A DNA stretch of 64,000 nt from Ancylobacter defluvii (GTDB taxonomy: Bacteria > Pseudomonadota > Alphaproteobacteria > Rhizobiales > Xanthobacteraceae): positions 389,975-453,974 of the forward strand of contig NZ_JAHBGD010000017.1 of NCBI RefSeq assembly GCF_018390605.1. The letters are read 5' to 3'. The position numbers and the translations under genes are program-made. The notes under the pieces are model-generated. The model saw nothing but the letters and a program-made list of their open reading frames with translations. It was not told the origin of the DNA and ran no database searches. Below are positions 1 through 9,269 of this stretch, in pieces (within the stretch, counting starts at the first letter, position 1; each line of letters opens with the position of its first letter).

Positions 1-114
1 TTCGCCGCGCTGCTCGGCGTGTTCGTGGTCGGCGGCGTCGGCTTCTCCCATATCGCCGCTGCGCATAATGCGGCCCACGACGTGCGCCACGCCGTCTCCT
101 TCCCCTGCCACTGA
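1..114 (+). CDS. cbtB: Cobalt transporter subunit CbtB, C-terminal end (partial)
   Basis: The window opens inside a reading frame that ends at the TGA at 112-114. The 37 visible residues are a hydrophobic stretch (FAALLGVFVVGGVGFSH) followed by a His-rich tail ending HAVSFPCH. CbtB proteins are about 60 residues with one membrane helix and a His-containing C terminus, which fits. The gene is followed after 11 bases by a CbtA homologue, the usual partner in B12-linked cobalt uptake. The start and any cobalamin riboswitch lie outside the window. The call rests on the tail and the neighbour. Confidence 0.8.
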   Translation, partial: FAALLGVFVVGGVGFSHIAAAHNAAHDVRHAVSFPCH

Positions 115-125
115 CGGGGGCTTCC

Positions 126-860
126 ATGTCTCTGTTCAGGACAATCCTGCTCGTCGCCCTGGTGGCGGGCATCGCCACCGGCGTGGCTTCCGCCGCCGTG
201 CACCTGTTCACCACCGTGCCGCTGATCCTCAAGGCCGAGACCTTCGAGGGCAGCGAGGCGGCGCCGGCCGCCGATTCCGCCACCCACGCCACCGAGGCGC
301 ACAGCCACGATGCGGCGACGCCCGCGCACGACCATGGCGACGGCGAGGAATGGGGCCCGGCCGACGGCTTCGAGCGCAACGCCTATACCGTGCTCGCCAC
401 CGTCCTCACCGCCTTCGGCTTCGGCCTGCTGCTGGTCGCCGCCACCGAGCTGAAGGGCGGCCTCGCCTCCTGGCGCGAGGGCATCCTGTGGGGCCTCGCC
501 GGCTTCGCGGTGTTCACCCTCGCCCCCGGCCTCGGCCTGCCGCCGGAGCTGCCGGCCATGCCGGCCGCCGACCTGATGGCCCGGCAGCTATGGTGGATCG
601 GCACCGCCGCGGCCACCGCCATCGGCCTCGCCCTGCTGGTCTATGGCCGCTCGCCGCTGCTGGCGGCGCTCGGCGTGCTCATCATATTGGCGCCGCATGC
701 CATTGGCGCGCCGCAGCCGGCGAGCCATGACAGCCCGATCCCGGAAAGCCTGCACCACAGCTTCGTCGTCGCCTCGGTAGCGGTGAGCTTCCTGTTCTGG
801 GTGCTGCTCGGCGGGCTCTCCGGCTGGCTGCGTCCGCGCCTCGGCGCACGGGCGGCCTGA
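126..860 (+). CDS. cbtA: Cobalt transporter subunit CbtA
   Basis: A 244-residue inner-membrane protein with about five hydrophobic segments. Helix 1 (residues 5-30) is followed by a His/Asp/Glu-rich loop at about residues 52-75 (HATEAHSHDAATPAHDHGDG) that could bind metal outside the membrane. The central PPELPAMPAADLMARQLWW block is characteristic of CbtA. CbtAB is a predicted cobalt importer found with B12 synthesis genes. Here it sits directly before cobP and cobO (6-base gap to cobP), consistent with supplying cobalt for the corrin ring. Transport itself is inferred from family and context. Confidence 0.9.
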   Translation: MSLFRTILLVALVAGIATGVASAAVHLFTTVPLILKAETFEGSEAAPAADSATHATEAHSHDAATPAHDHGDGEEWGPADGFERNAYTVLATVLTAFGFGLLLVAATELKGGLASWREGILWGLAGFAVFTLAPGLGLPPELPAMPAADLMARQLWWIGTAAATAIGLALLVYGRSPLLAALGVLIILAPHAIGAPQPASHDSPIPESLHHSFVVASVAVSFLFWVLLGGLSGWLRPRLGARAA

Positions 861-866
861 ACCGCC

Positions 867-1382
867 ATGCCCTTCACCCTCGTCCTCGGCGGCGCGCGCT
901 CCGGCAAGAGCAGCCACGCCGAGACGCTGGTGCAGCGCGCTCCGGCGCCGTGGTTCTATGTCGCCACGGCGCAGGCCCATGGTGCTGAGCATGACGCCGA
1001 GATGGAAGAGCGCATCGCCCAGCACCGCGCCCGCCGCGGCGGGGACTGGGTCACCATCGAGGCGCCGCACGATCTCGCCGGCGCGCTCGGCGCCCTGCCG
1101 TCCGGCGCGCCGGTGCTGATCGACTGCCTGACGCTCTGGCTCTCCAACCGCATGCTGGCCGACGCTGATCCCGACCTCGATTCGGCGATCCTCGAGGCCG
1201 AGCTGCTCGCCCATGACGGGCCGGTGGTGGCGGTGTCGAACGAGGTCGGCCTCGGCATCGTGCCGGACAACGCCCTCGCCCGCCGCTTCCGCGACGCCCA
1301 GGGCCGGCTCAACCAGCGCCTTGCCGCGCTGGCCGACGAGGTCGCCCTGGTGGTCGCCGGCATCCCGGTAAAGGTAAAATGA
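867..1382 (+). CDS. cobP: Adenosylcobinamide kinase / adenosylcobinamide-phosphate guanylyltransferase
   Basis: A 171-residue bifunctional enzyme (CobP/CobU) that phosphorylates adenosylcobinamide and transfers GMP to it in nucleotide-loop assembly. The P-loop is at the extreme N terminus (LGGARSGKSSHAE). The family features DCLTLWLSN near residue 90 and VSNEVGLGIVP near residue 120 are present, and the length is normal. The stop codon overlaps the start of cobO by four bases, showing translational coupling in a cob operon. Confidence 0.95.
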   Translation: MPFTLVLGGARSGKSSHAETLVQRAPAPWFYVATAQAHGAEHDAEMEERIAQHRARRGGDWVTIEAPHDLAGALGALPSGAPVLIDCLTLWLSNRMLADADPDLDSAILEAELLAHDGPVVAVSNEVGLGIVPDNALARRFRDAQGRLNQRLAALADEVALVVAGIPVKVK

Positions 1383-1996
1383 TGACCGACCTCTCTCCCG
1401 AGGAGGCCGCGCGCCACCGCGAGAAGATGGCGAAGCGCAAGGCGGTGCAGGACGCCGAGGTGGCGGAAAAGACCCTGGAGAAGGGCCTGCTCATCATCCA
1501 CACCGGCGCCGGCAAGGGCAAGTCCACCGCCGCCTTCGGCCTCGCTCTGCGTATCCTCGGCCACGGTGGGCGCGTCGGCGTGGTGCAGTTCATCAAGGGC
1601 GCCTGGCACTCGGCCGAACGCGACGCGCTGACTAGCTTCGGCGACCGCGTGGAGTGGCATTCCATGGGCGAGGGCTTCACCTGGGAGACGCAGGACAAGG
1701 CCCGCGACATCGCCGCCTGCGCCCGCGCCTGGGAGAAGGCGCGCGAGTTGCTCGCCGACCCGTCCATCGGCCTGGTCATCCTCGACGAGCTCAACATCGC
1801 TCTGCGCTATGATTACCTGCCGCTCGAGGCGGTGGTCGCGGCTCTCCGGCAAAGGCGCCCCGACCTGCACGTCGTCGTCACCGGCCGCAACGCCAAGCCG
1901 GAGCTGATCGAGGCCGCCGACCTCGTCACCGAGATGACGCTGGTGAAGCACCACTTCAAGACCGGCGTGAAGGCGCAGAAGGGCATCGAATTCTGA
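1379..1996 (+). CDS. cobO: Cob(I)yrinic acid a,c-diamide adenosyltransferase
   Basis: A 205-residue CobO/BtuR-type ATP:corrinoid adenosyltransferase, which attaches the 5'-deoxyadenosyl group to cobalt. The P-loop HTGAGKGKSTAAFG is at about residues 41-54. Further family blocks are VVQFIKGAW and VILDELNIALRYDYL. The C terminus ends KGIEF, as is usual for CobO. The N-terminal 35 charged residues are normal for the CobO branch. The ATG overlaps the cobP stop; two adjacent ATGs (1379, 1382) make the exact start ambiguous by one codon. Confidence 0.95.
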   Translation: MMTDLSPEEAARHREKMAKRKAVQDAEVAEKTLEKGLLIIHTGAGKGKSTAAFGLALRILGHGGRVGVVQFIKGAWHSAERDALTSFGDRVEWHSMGEGFTWETQDKARDIAACARAWEKARELLADPSIGLVILDELNIALRYDYLPLEAVVAALRQRRPDLHVVVTGRNAKPELIEAADLVTEMTLVKHHFKTGVKAQKGIEF

Positions 1997-2083
1997 TGCC
2001 CTCTCGAAATCCCGCAACGTCATCCCTATCTGCAAGGGGACGCCGGATGTCGCGGCGTGGTCATCAGATGGAGTTGCGCGTCC

Positions 2084-2308
2084 ATGCGCTCGACGCCCGT
2101 TGCCTATCTCTTCTGGCTGTTCGGCCTCATCGGGGTCTGCGGCATCCACCGCTTCTATGCCGGCCGCTACTGGACTGGCGCGCTGTGGCTGCTCACTGTC
2201 GGCCTGCTCGGCATCGGCCAGATCGTCGATCTGTTCCTGATCCCCGGCATGGTGCGCGAGGCCAATCTCGAGCGCCGCGTGGATTATCTGGAAGGTCGCC
2301 GCGCCTGA
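2084..2308 (+). CDS. TM2-domain membrane protein
   Basis: A small protein of 74 residues with the TM2 fold: two membrane helices separated by a short turn, with the GxHRFYAGR motif ([17 protein letters not shown]) and a second helix ending in a DLFLIPGM segment. I chose the ATG at 2084 because a GGAG lies about ten bases upstream and the helix starts within a few residues; an upstream start at 2057 adds only nine unlikely residues. TM2 proteins have no general assigned biochemical role. It lies between cobO and cobQ on the same strand, but nothing in the sequence links it to B12 synthesis. Confidence 0.8.
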   Translation: MRSTPVAYLFWLFGLIGVCGIHRFYAGRYWTGALWLLTVGLLGIGQIVDLFLIPGMVREANLERRVDYLEGRRA

Positions 2309-2330
2309 TGGTGGCTGGCGGTGGGCGGTC

Positions 2331-3809
2331 ATGACCGCCCCCGCCCTGATGTTCCAGGGCACCGGCTCGGACGTCGGCAAGTCGCTGATCGTCGCCGGAC
2401 TGGCGCGCGCCTTCGCCCGCCAGGGGCTGAGGGTGCGCCCCTTCAAGCCGCAGAACATGTCGAACAACGCCGCCGTCACCCAGGACGGCGGCGAGATCGG
2501 CCGCGCGCAGGCGCTGCAGGCCCGCGCCGCCTTCATCGCGCCCAGCGTGCATATGAACCCGGTGCTGCTGAAGCCGCAGAGCGAGACCGGCGCCCAGATC
2601 GTCGTGCAGGGTCAGGCATGGCGCAACGCCCGCGCCAGCGACTACCAGAAGCTCAAGCCCGAGCTGATGGCGCCGGTGCTGGAGAGCTTCGCCCATCTGC
2701 GCGAAGAGGCCGACCTCGTGCTGGTGGAAGGCGCCGGCTCCGCCTCGGAGATCAATCTGCGCGCCAATGACATCGCCAATATGGGGTTTTCCCGCGCGGC
2801 GAACGTCCCCGTCATCCTCATCGGCGACATCGACCGCGGCGGCGTCATCGCCAGCCTGGTCGGCACGCAGGCGGTGATCGAGCCGGGCGACGCGGCGATG
2901 ATCCGCGGCTTCCTGGTCAACCGCTTCCGCGGCGATCCGGCCCTGTTCGCCCGCGGCATGGAGGAGATCGCCCGCCGCACCGCATGGGAAGCCCTCGGTC
3001 TCATCCCGTTCTTCAAGGAGGCGCGCCGCCTGCCCGCCGAGGACGCGCTCGCCCTCGACGCCGCCCCGGCACCGAAGCCCGGCGCGCGCTTACGCATCGC
3101 CGTGCCGCTGCTGCCGCGCATCTCCAATTTCGACGACCTCGACCCGCTGGAGGCCGAGCCCGCCATCGAGCTGATCCGCCTGCGCCCCGGCCAGCCGCTG
3201 CCCGGCGACATCGATCTCGTCATCCTGCCCGGCTCGAAATCCACCATCGCCGATCTCGCCGAGCTGCGCGCCGTTGGCTGGGACGTCGATCTCGCCGCGC
3301 ATGTGCGGCGCGGCGGCCGGGTGCTCGGCCTGTGCGGCGGCTACCAGATGCTCGGCCGCTCCATCGACGATCCCGCCGGCATTGAGGGACCGGCCGGCCG
3401 CGTGCCCGGCCTCGGCCTGCTGGCGGTGGACACCGTGCTCACCAGCGAGAAACGACTGGTGCCGATCACCGGCCGGAGCGTCGACGGCATCCCCTTCAAG
3501 GGTTACGAGATGCATATGGGCGTCACCGAAGGCCCCGACCGCGCCCGCCCCTTCGCCCGGATCGACGGGGCAGATGGCTCGTCACATCCGGAAGGTGCCA
3601 TCTCGGCCGATGGCCGCGTCGTCGGCACCTATGCGCACGGCCTGTTCGCCGACGACGCCCAGCGCTCGCAATGGCTCACCCGCCTCGGCGCCGCCCCGAG
3701 CGGGCTCGATTACGAGGCCGGGGTCGAGGCGACGCTCGACGCCCTCGCCGACCACCTCGCCGCGCATGTGAATCTGGAGCGCCTGCTGGAGATCGCGCGC
3801 GGCCTGTGA
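2331..3809 (+). CDS. cobQ: Cobyric acid synthase
   Basis: A 492-residue glutamine-dependent amidase that converts adenosylcobyrinic a,c-diamide to adenosylcobyric acid by four amidations. The N-terminal ATP-binding domain opens with [16 protein letters not shown] and [11 protein letters not shown]. The central block [11 protein letters not shown] is present. The C-terminal class I amidotransferase domain carries the nucleophile in [11 protein letters not shown] (near residue 335) and the catalytic His in GTYAHGLF (near residue 428). Length is typical. It follows the TM2 gene by 22 bases and is probably part of the same transcript as cobPO. Confidence 0.96.
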   Translation: MTAPALMFQGTGSDVGKSLIVAGLARAFARQGLRVRPFKPQNMSNNAAVTQDGGEIGRAQALQARAAFIAPSVHMNPVLLKPQSETGAQIVVQGQAWRNARASDYQKLKPELMAPVLESFAHLREEADLVLVEGAGSASEINLRANDIANMGFSRAANVPVILIGDIDRGGVIASLVGTQAVIEPGDAAMIRGFLVNRFRGDPALFARGMEEIARRTAWEALGLIPFFKEARRLPAEDALALDAAPAPKPGARLRIAVPLLPRISNFDDLDPLEAEPAIELIRLRPGQPLPGDIDLVILPGSKSTIADLAELRAVGWDVDLAAHVRRGGRVLGLCGGYQMLGRSIDDPAGIEGPAGRVPGLGLLAVDTVLTSEKRLVPITGRSVDGIPFKGYEMHMGVTEGPDRARPFARIDGADGSSHPEGAISADGRVVGTYAHGLFADDAQRSQWLTRLGAAPSGLDYEAGVEATLDALADHLAAHVNLERLLEIARGL

Positions 3810-3847
3810 CGTGCCATCCAGCCGAAGACCGCTCTGAAGTCGGGAGA

Positions 3848-3958
3848 CCCCTCTCCCCGTCGGGGAGAGGGGTGGGGCGAGGGGTCTCCGACGATTCCCG
3901 ATGTCGTCCCCCCTCACCGACCCGCTTCGCGGGCCACCTCTCCCCAACGGGGAGAGGG
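3848..3958. repeat. REP-like intergenic repeat, copy 1 (three hairpins)
   Basis: Between the convergent cobQ and cobD genes lie three compact inverted repeats. The first is an 11-bp stem CCCCTCTCCCC / GGGGAGAGGGG with loop GTC (3848-3872). The second is CCCGC-TTC-GCGGG (3921-3933). The third is CCTCTCCCC-AAC-GGGGAGAGG (3937-3957). Closely related hairpins occur at about 7660-7810 and 9954-9979, so this is a dispersed family like the REP/BIME repeats of other proteobacteria. It could also stop transcription from both sides. Confidence 0.8.
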
Positions 3959-3969
3959 AAAGAGTCCCC

Positions 3970-4947
3970 TCACACCGCCCAGAACGCCGCCGCTCCCACG
4001 CCCACCAGCGCGATCAGCAGCGCATCGGCGATCCGGTAGAGCCGCAGCGCCCGCCTTATATCCACCGCCGCACAGTCCCGCCGGCCGCCGGTGCCCATGA
4101 AGCCGTCCGTCACCAACTGGCCGTGATAGACGCGCGGCCCGGCGAGCGCGAGGCCGAGCGCCCCGGCCAGCGCCGCCTCCGGCCAGCCGGCATTCGGCGA
4201 TTTGTGGAAGCGCGCGTCGCGCCGCACCGCCGCCCAGGCTCCCCGCGCCGAGGCGCCCGGCATCAGCAGCGCCGCGACGATCAGCAGCCCGCCGGCCAGC
4301 CGCGAGGCCGGCAGGTTGATCAGGTCGTCGAAGCGCGCCGCCGCCCGGCCGAAATCGATGAAGCGCTCGGTGCGATGGCCGATCATGCTGTCGGCGGTGT
4401 TCGCCGCCTTGTACATGCAGATGCCCGGCAGCCCGCCGATCGCCATCCACAGCGCCGGCGCCACGATGCCGTCGGAGAAGTTCTCCGCCAGGCTCTCGAT
4501 CGCCGCCCGCGACACCCCGGCCTCGTCGAGCGCCTCCGGATCGCGCCCGACGATCAGCGACACCGCCGCCCGCCCCTCGGCGAGGCCGGCGTCGAGCCCG
4601 TCGGCCACCTCAGCCACATGGTCGTGCAGGCTGCGCTGCGCCAGCAGGGTCGAGCCGAGCAGGGCGACGATGACGAAGCCCAAGGGCAGCAGCAGCAATG
4701 CCTTCTGCGCCGCCAGCCCGGCGCCGATAGAGATCAGCAGCACCACCACCAGCGAGACGAGGCCGGCGAAGCGGCGATCGCCCGGCGGGTCGCCATCGAG
4801 GTTCAGGCTGCGGTCGAGAAAGCCGATCAGCCATCCCGCCCACATCACCGGATGGCCGAGGCGCGGCAGCAAGAAGGCGGGATAGCCGAAAGCGGCCTCG
4901 AACAGCAGCGCGACAAGGGTTAAACCGAGGGTGAGCTCCGGCGCCAT
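3970..4947 (-). CDS. cobD: Adenosylcobinamide-phosphate synthase (CobD/CbiB)
   Basis: A 325-residue membrane enzyme that attaches the aminopropanol arm to cobyric acid. Family blocks visible in order are [15 protein letters not shown] near residue 40, [17 protein letters not shown] near residue 150, [11 protein letters not shown] near residue 185 and [12 protein letters not shown]. Several hydrophobic helices are present. The start at 4947 (MAPELTLG) is preferred over 5001 because the extra 18 residues do not look like protein. It faces cobQ tail to tail, with the repeat element between them. Confidence 0.93.
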   Translation of the reverse strand: MAPELTLGLTLVALLFEAAFGYPAFLLPRLGHPVMWAGWLIGFLDRSLNLDGDPPGDRRFAGLVSLVVVLLISIGAGLAAQKALLLLPLGFVIVALLGSTLLAQRSLHDHVAEVADGLDAGLAEGRAAVSLIVGRDPEALDEAGVSRAAIESLAENFSDGIVAPALWMAIGGLPGICMYKAANTADSMIGHRTERFIDFGRAAARFDDLINLPASRLAGGLLIVAALLMPGASARGAWAAVRRDARFHKSPNAGWPEAALAGALGLALAGPRVYHGQLVTDGFMGTGGRRDCAAVDIRRALRLYRIADALLIALVGVGAAAFWAV

Positions 4948-5053
4948 CCGCACTGATTCTCTCAAAACCGGCAGGAGGCCGCACCATGTCCATCGCCGCA
5001 CCGGCCGTCCAGAGTTTGTCTGCCGTCCCCTGCCTCGCCGGCGTCAGTCACGC

Positions 5054-6910
5054 ATGAACAGCGCCGCCAGCCGCCTCGCCGACAATCCTTACGCCTCGTC
5101 CGACGTGCTGCCGCGCGAGGTGGAAGCGCGCAAGACCGCCATCCTCAAGGAGGTGTTCGGCTTCGACCGCTTCCGCCCCGGCCAGCAGGAGGTGGTGGAC
5201 GCGGTGCTCGCCGGCGTGCCGACGCTGGCGGTGATGCCGACCGGCGCCGGCAAGTCGCTGTGCTACCAGCTTCCCGCGCTCACCCTCGGCGGCCTGTCCA
5301 TCGTCATCTCGCCGTTGATCGCGCTGATGGACGATCAGGTGAACGCACTGAAACTGCAGGGCGTCGCCGCCGAGGCGCTGCATTCCGGCAAGCCGCGCGA
5401 GGACAATGTCGCGATCTGGCGGCGCGTCGCGGCCGGCGAGGTGCGCCTGCTCTATCTCGCCCCCGAGCGGCTGATGACCGAGCGCATGCTGTCAGCCTTG
5501 TCCCGCCTGCCGCTCGGCCTCGTCGCGGTGGACGAGGCGCACTGCATCTCGCAATGGGGCCACAGCTTCCGCAACGAATATCTCCAGCTCGGCCGGCTGC
5601 GCGAGATCTTCCCGAACGTTCCGCTGGTCGCCCTCACCGCCACCGCCGACAAGGCGACGCAGGGCGACATCGTCGAGCGGCTGTTCGGCGGCCCGGCACG
5701 GGTGTTCGTGTCCGGTTTCGACCGGCCGAACATCTTCATCGGCATGGAGGAGAAGAAGGACCCCGCCCGGCAGATCGAGAGCTATGTGACGGCGCGCCCG
5801 CGCGTGCCGGGCATCGTCTACCGCATCTCGCGCAAGAAGGTAGAGGAGACCGCCGAGCGCCTCGTCGCCGCCGGTGTCCGCGCCTTGCCTTATCATGCCG
5901 GCCTGTCGCCGGAGCAGCGCGCCGCGCATCAGGAAGCCTTCCTCGCCGAGGACGGTATCGTGATGGTGGCAACCGTCGCCTTCGGCATGGGCATCGACAA
6001 GTCGAATGTCCGCTACGTCCTGCACGCCGACGCGCCCGGCAGCCTTGAGGCCTATTACCAGGAGATCGGCCGCGCCGGCCGCGACGGACAGCCCTCCGAG
6101 GCGCATCTGCTCTATTCCGGCGGCGACATCGCCACCCGCCGCCGCTTCATCGACGAGGAGCAGTCCACCCCCGAGCGCAAGCTGGTGGAGGCCCGCCGGC
6201 TCGATGCCATGGTCGGCTTCTGCGAGGCGGTCACCTGCCGCCGCGCGGTGCTGCTCGGCTATTTCGGCGAGCGCGCCAAGGCCTGCGGCCATTGCGACGT
6301 CTGCCGCGATCCGCCCAAGGTGGTCGATGCCTCGAAGCAGGCCGAGCTGGTGCTGCGCATCGCCCGTGCCACCGGCGAGCGCTATGGCGCCGCCTATCTG
6401 GCGAGCGTCGTCACCGGCCAGCGTTCCGATCAGGTCTGTGGCCGCGGCCATGATCGTCTCGCCGATTTCGGCGCCGGAGCCGACCGGCCGGCCACCGAAT
6501 GGCGCGCGCTGCTGCGCCAGCTGGTTGCCACCGGCGCGCTGCATGCCGATGTCGAACGCTTCGGCGCGCTCAATTTGACGGACCACGGCAAGGCGATCCT
6601 CGCCGGCACCCGCGCCTTCACCCTGCGCGCGCCCTCGAAGGTCAAGCGCGACCGCTCCAGCCGCGCCGAGGCGCCGGAACTGGCCCCGGCCGAGGCCTCG
6701 CTGCTCGCCAAGCTCAAGGCGCTGCGCCGCGAACTGGCGGCCGAGCGCAACGTGCCGGCCTATGTGGTGTTCGCCGACCGCACGCTGGAGGAGATGGCGG
6801 TAGAGCACCCGCGCACCCGTTCCGAGCTCGCCGGCGTCAAGGGCGTCGGCGCCGCCAAGCTGGAGGCGTTCGGGCCGGCGTTTCTTAAGATTCTCAAAGA
6901 ATTCTCTTAG
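5054..6910 (+). CDS. recQ: ATP-dependent DNA helicase RecQ
   Basis: A 618-residue superfamily-2 3'-5' helicase for recombination and fork repair. Visible motifs: the RecQ-specific [14 protein letters not shown] (motif 0), Walker [12 protein letters not shown], motif [14 protein letters not shown], motif III ALTATAD, motif [13 protein letters not shown] and motif [12 protein letters not shown]. The zinc-binding cysteines sit in [12 protein letters not shown]...CGHCDVC, followed by an RQC winged-helix region and a C-terminal HRDC domain (about residues 540-615). The start at 5054 is chosen because conserved sequence begins soon after; the frame is open upstream to 4931, overlapping the divergent cobD start. 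Confidence 0.96.
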   Translation: MNSAASRLADNPYASSDVLPREVEARKTAILKEVFGFDRFRPGQQEVVDAVLAGVPTLAVMPTGAGKSLCYQLPALTLGGLSIVISPLIALMDDQVNALKLQGVAAEALHSGKPREDNVAIWRRVAAGEVRLLYLAPERLMTERMLSALSRLPLGLVAVDEAHCISQWGHSFRNEYLQLGRLREIFPNVPLVALTATADKATQGDIVERLFGGPARVFVSGFDRPNIFIGMEEKKDPARQIESYVTARPRVPGIVYRISRKKVEETAERLVAAGVRALPYHAGLSPEQRAAHQEAFLAEDGIVMVATVAFGMGIDKSNVRYVLHADAPGSLEAYYQEIGRAGRDGQPSEAHLLYSGGDIATRRRFIDEEQSTPERKLVEARRLDAMVGFCEAVTCRRAVLLGYFGERAKACGHCDVCRDPPKVVDASKQAELVLRIARATGERYGAAYLASVVTGQRSDQVCGRGHDRLADFGAGADRPATEWRALLRQLVATGALHADVERFGALNLTDHGKAILAGTRAFTLRAPSKVKRDRSSRAEAPELAPAEASLLAKLKALRRELAAERNVPAYVVFADRTLEEMAVEHPRTRSELAGVKGVGAAKLEAFGPAFLKILKEFS

Positions 6911-6922
6911 AAATCTCTAAGA
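6905..6922 (+). other. Small hairpin over the recQ stop codon
   Basis: TCTTAGA-AATC-TCTAAGA forms a 7-bp stem that includes the TAG stop of recQ (6908-6910). It is AT-rich in an otherwise GC-rich region and lacks a T tract, so it is a weak terminator candidate at best. It may instead be an RNA 3'-end feature or chance. Confidence 0.35.
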
Positions 6923-7028
6923 ATTCGCCCGCGACATTTTCGCCGCGCAAAAGAGTTCACGAACGTCGATTCCGCTCCTAGACTGCCGGCAACGGACGGG
7001 AAAAGTCCGCAAGGTCAACAGCTCCGGG

Positions 7029-7583
7029 ATGGAAGTGATGAAATTCGAACTGCTCACGGTGGCGATGGCCGCCGCCTCTCTCGCCGTCGCCGCCTCCGGG
7101 GCGCAGGCGCATGGCCCGACCCGGCAGAAGGTCAGCGAGACCATCGAGATCAACGCCCCGCCGGCAAAAGTCTGGGCGGTGGTCAGCAATTTCCAGGACG
7201 GCGGCTGGATCCCGGTGGTCGACAAGACCGAAGGCACCGGAGGCAACGCGGCCGGCGCCAAGCGCACCCTCACGCTGAAGAACGGCGCGACGGTGGACGA
7301 GGAGGTCGCCAAGCTCGACGCCGACAAGATGACCCTGATGTACCGGATCGAAAAGGTCGACGTGAAGGTGCTGCCGGTCACCAACTATTCCTCCTGGCTG
7401 GTGGTGACGCCCACCGATGGCGGGGCCAAGTCGCAGGTGGAATGGCGCGGCGCCTTCTATCGCGGCTACCCCAATAACGACCCGCCGCCGGAGCTGAACG
7501 ACGAGGCCGCCATCGCCGCGGTGAGCGGGCTCTACAAGGCCGGGCTGGAAGGCCTGAAGAAGAAGATCGAGAGCGGCAGCTGA
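7029..7583 (+). CDS. Exported SRPBCC-family (START-like) protein
   Basis: A 184-residue protein with a signal peptide (residues 1-27, cleavage after SGAQA) and one SRPBCC/polyketide-cyclase-like domain. The segment SETIEINAPPAKVWAVVSNF is the usual first strand and helix of this hydrophobic-pocket fold. No catalytic residue is implied by the fold. The start could be 7029 or 7038, which gives a tighter signal peptide. The next gene after a repeat-filled gap is an exported beta-propeller. Such pairs occur near PQQ-dependent alcohol oxidation genes in other proteobacteria, but no such dehydrogenase is visible here, so the role stays unknown. Confidence 0.75.
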   Translation: MEVMKFELLTVAMAAASLAVAASGAQAHGPTRQKVSETIEINAPPAKVWAVVSNFQDGGWIPVVDKTEGTGGNAAGAKRTLTLKNGATVDEEVAKLDADKMTLMYRIEKVDVKVLPVTNYSSWLVVTPTDGGAKSQVEWRGAFYRGYPNNDPPPELNDEAAIAAVSGLYKAGLEGLKKKIESGS

Positions 7584-7629
7584 GGCGAGCGGCGCGTTAT
7601 ACGCCCGCTCATCCGGCGGCCGCCTGATC

Positions 7630-7915
7630 ATGACTCCCCTCTCACGATCGGGTGCCGCTCTCTCCGTCGAAAGGGAGAGACAGGACCGACGCTGAAGAGG
7701 CAATGCGCACTTGCCGATGCGAGATCCCTCTCGGGAGCTCTCCCGCCCGATTGGTAGCCCCTCTCTCCGTCGGGCATCCCCTCTCCCCGTCGGGGAGAGG
7801 GATGGGGAGAGGGGTCTTCTTCAGCTCCGCAATCGCGTCGCCCCACACCGACCCGCCGAGCCTGTCCTTGGGCTCGCCAGAGGCGAGACCCGAAGGCGGG
7901 CCACCTCTTCATCGC
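7630..7915. repeat. REP-like intergenic repeat, copy 2 (degenerate cluster)
   Basis: The 550-base gap between the SRPBCC gene and the beta-propeller gene holds no convincing gene. It contains a strong hairpin CCCCTCTCCCC-GTC-GGGGAGAGGG at 7778-7801. A degenerate copy (CTCTCC...GGGAGAG) lies near 7660-7680. A CGACCCGCCGAG... / GGCGGGCCACCT block at about 7850-7905 resembles the 3' half of copy 1 with an insertion. It appears to be two or more elements of one family nested or eroded together. Confidence 0.7.
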
Positions 7916-8133
7916 AACCGGACGTATCCGGTTTCGACTTTGCCGGAAGCGAACTGGGCAACAGCCGAGCGCGCTGGGGAGAGGAACAGAAAGTCCCGGC
8001 CCGGCGATGCCCGACCCGGCATAGGAGCGGGTCGGACCATCGGTCTGAAGCTGCAACGATGCGGCGCTGCCAGTCGGGTGCTCGTTCTCGATTCCATCGC
8101 TTCTTCACGCCCCTGACCAATGCGGAGCCCGAC

Positions 8134-9120
8134 ATGCGGTATCAAGCCGGTGCAACCAAGCGCCTTCGGTTGATGACCACGCTGGGGGCCTCAGCTTTGG
8201 TCCTCGCGCTTCTCGCCCCCCTCCCCGCCGGCGCCGACGAGGCCTTCGTCACCTCGCAGCCGGCGGAGACGCTCTCCATCGTCGACCTCCCCACCGGCAA
8301 GGTGGTCGCCACCCTGAAGATTCCCGGCAAGCCGGCCGGCATCGCGGTGACGCCAGATGGGCGGCGCGCCTTCGTCACCTCGCCGGACGGCAAGGCGCTC
8401 ACCATCGTCGACGCCGCCACCCGCACCGTCGAGCGCCGCGTCGAGGTCGGCGGCGGCCCGCTCGGCGTCGCCGTGCATCCCGCCGGCAGCCCGGCCTATG
8501 TCGCGGACTGGTATCAGCACCGCATCGTCGCGGTGGACGCCGCCAGCGGCACCGTCGCCGGCGAGGTGCAGGTCGGCCAGTCCCCCTCCGGCCTCGCCGT
8601 CACCCCGGACGGCGCGCTGCTGCTCTCGGCCGACCGCGATTCCGACGCCGTCAGCTTCGTCGATACCTCGACCCTCGCCCGCATTGGCTCGGTTCAGGTC
8701 GGCACCCGGCCCTTCGGCGTCACCATCGATGCCGCCGGCACCCGCGCCTACACCGCCAATGTCGGCTCCGACGACGTCAGCATCATCGACATCGCCACCC
8801 GCAAGCGGATCGGCACGGTGAAGGTCGGCCAGCGCCCCTACGCGGTGGCCCTCGCCCGCGACCGCGCCTTCGTCACCGATCAGTACGCCTCGACGGTCAG
8901 CGTGTTCGACACCGGCACGCTCCAGCCCGTCGCCACCATTCCGGTCGGCGACTACCCGGAAGGCATCGCCGCCAGCCGCGACGGCGCCTTCGTCTATGTG
9001 GCGAATTGGGAGGCCAACACGCTGAGCGTCATCGACACCGGCACGCTCAAGGTCGTGGCCGATATCGAGGTGGCGGACGGTCCGCGCGCCTTCGGCGCCT
9101 TCCTCCGCCGCACGGACTAG
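8134..9120 (+). CDS. Exported YVTN-type beta-propeller protein
   Basis: A 328-residue secreted protein. A signal peptide covers about residues 1-35 (hydrophobic core LGASALVLALLAPLPAGA, cleaved before DEAFVT). It is followed by about seven repeats of roughly 40 residues with the pattern hhxhVDxxTxxVxxxIxVGxxPxGVAVTPDG, the YVTN/40-residue beta-propeller signature. The start at 8134 has GCGGAG about seven bases upstream; a second ATG at 8173 is possible. Such propellers act as periplasmic scaffolds or binding proteins; no active-site residues are recognised. Its partner may be the exported SRPBCC protein upstream. Confidence 0.82.
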   Translation: MRYQAGATKRLRLMTTLGASALVLALLAPLPAGADEAFVTSQPAETLSIVDLPTGKVVATLKIPGKPAGIAVTPDGRRAFVTSPDGKALTIVDAATRTVERRVEVGGGPLGVAVHPAGSPAYVADWYQHRIVAVDAASGTVAGEVQVGQSPSGLAVTPDGALLLSADRDSDAVSFVDTSTLARIGSVQVGTRPFGVTIDAAGTRAYTANVGSDDVSIIDIATRKRIGTVKVGQRPYAVALARDRAFVTDQYASTVSVFDTGTLQPVATIPVGDYPEGIAASRDGAFVYVANWEANTLSVIDTGTLKVVADIEVADGPRAFGAFLRRTD

Positions 9121-9269
9121 CCGCGGCGGCACGCCCACGGGCACGTCGCCGCACAGGCAGGCACCGGCCCACCCGTTGCCGGCACAGCGATCGATCCAGG
9201 CATGCGCTGGCCGGCCTAGGCAAGCGCCGCATGGCCGCTATGATGCCGCGCCCCGACAATGAAAGGCGC

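Noticed and set aside
956..2536. 526-residue minus-strand open frame across cobP-cobO-TM2
   Set aside because: It is the antisense shadow of three well-recognised genes in GC-rich DNA; the translation is His/Asp/Glu/Gly-rich without family features.
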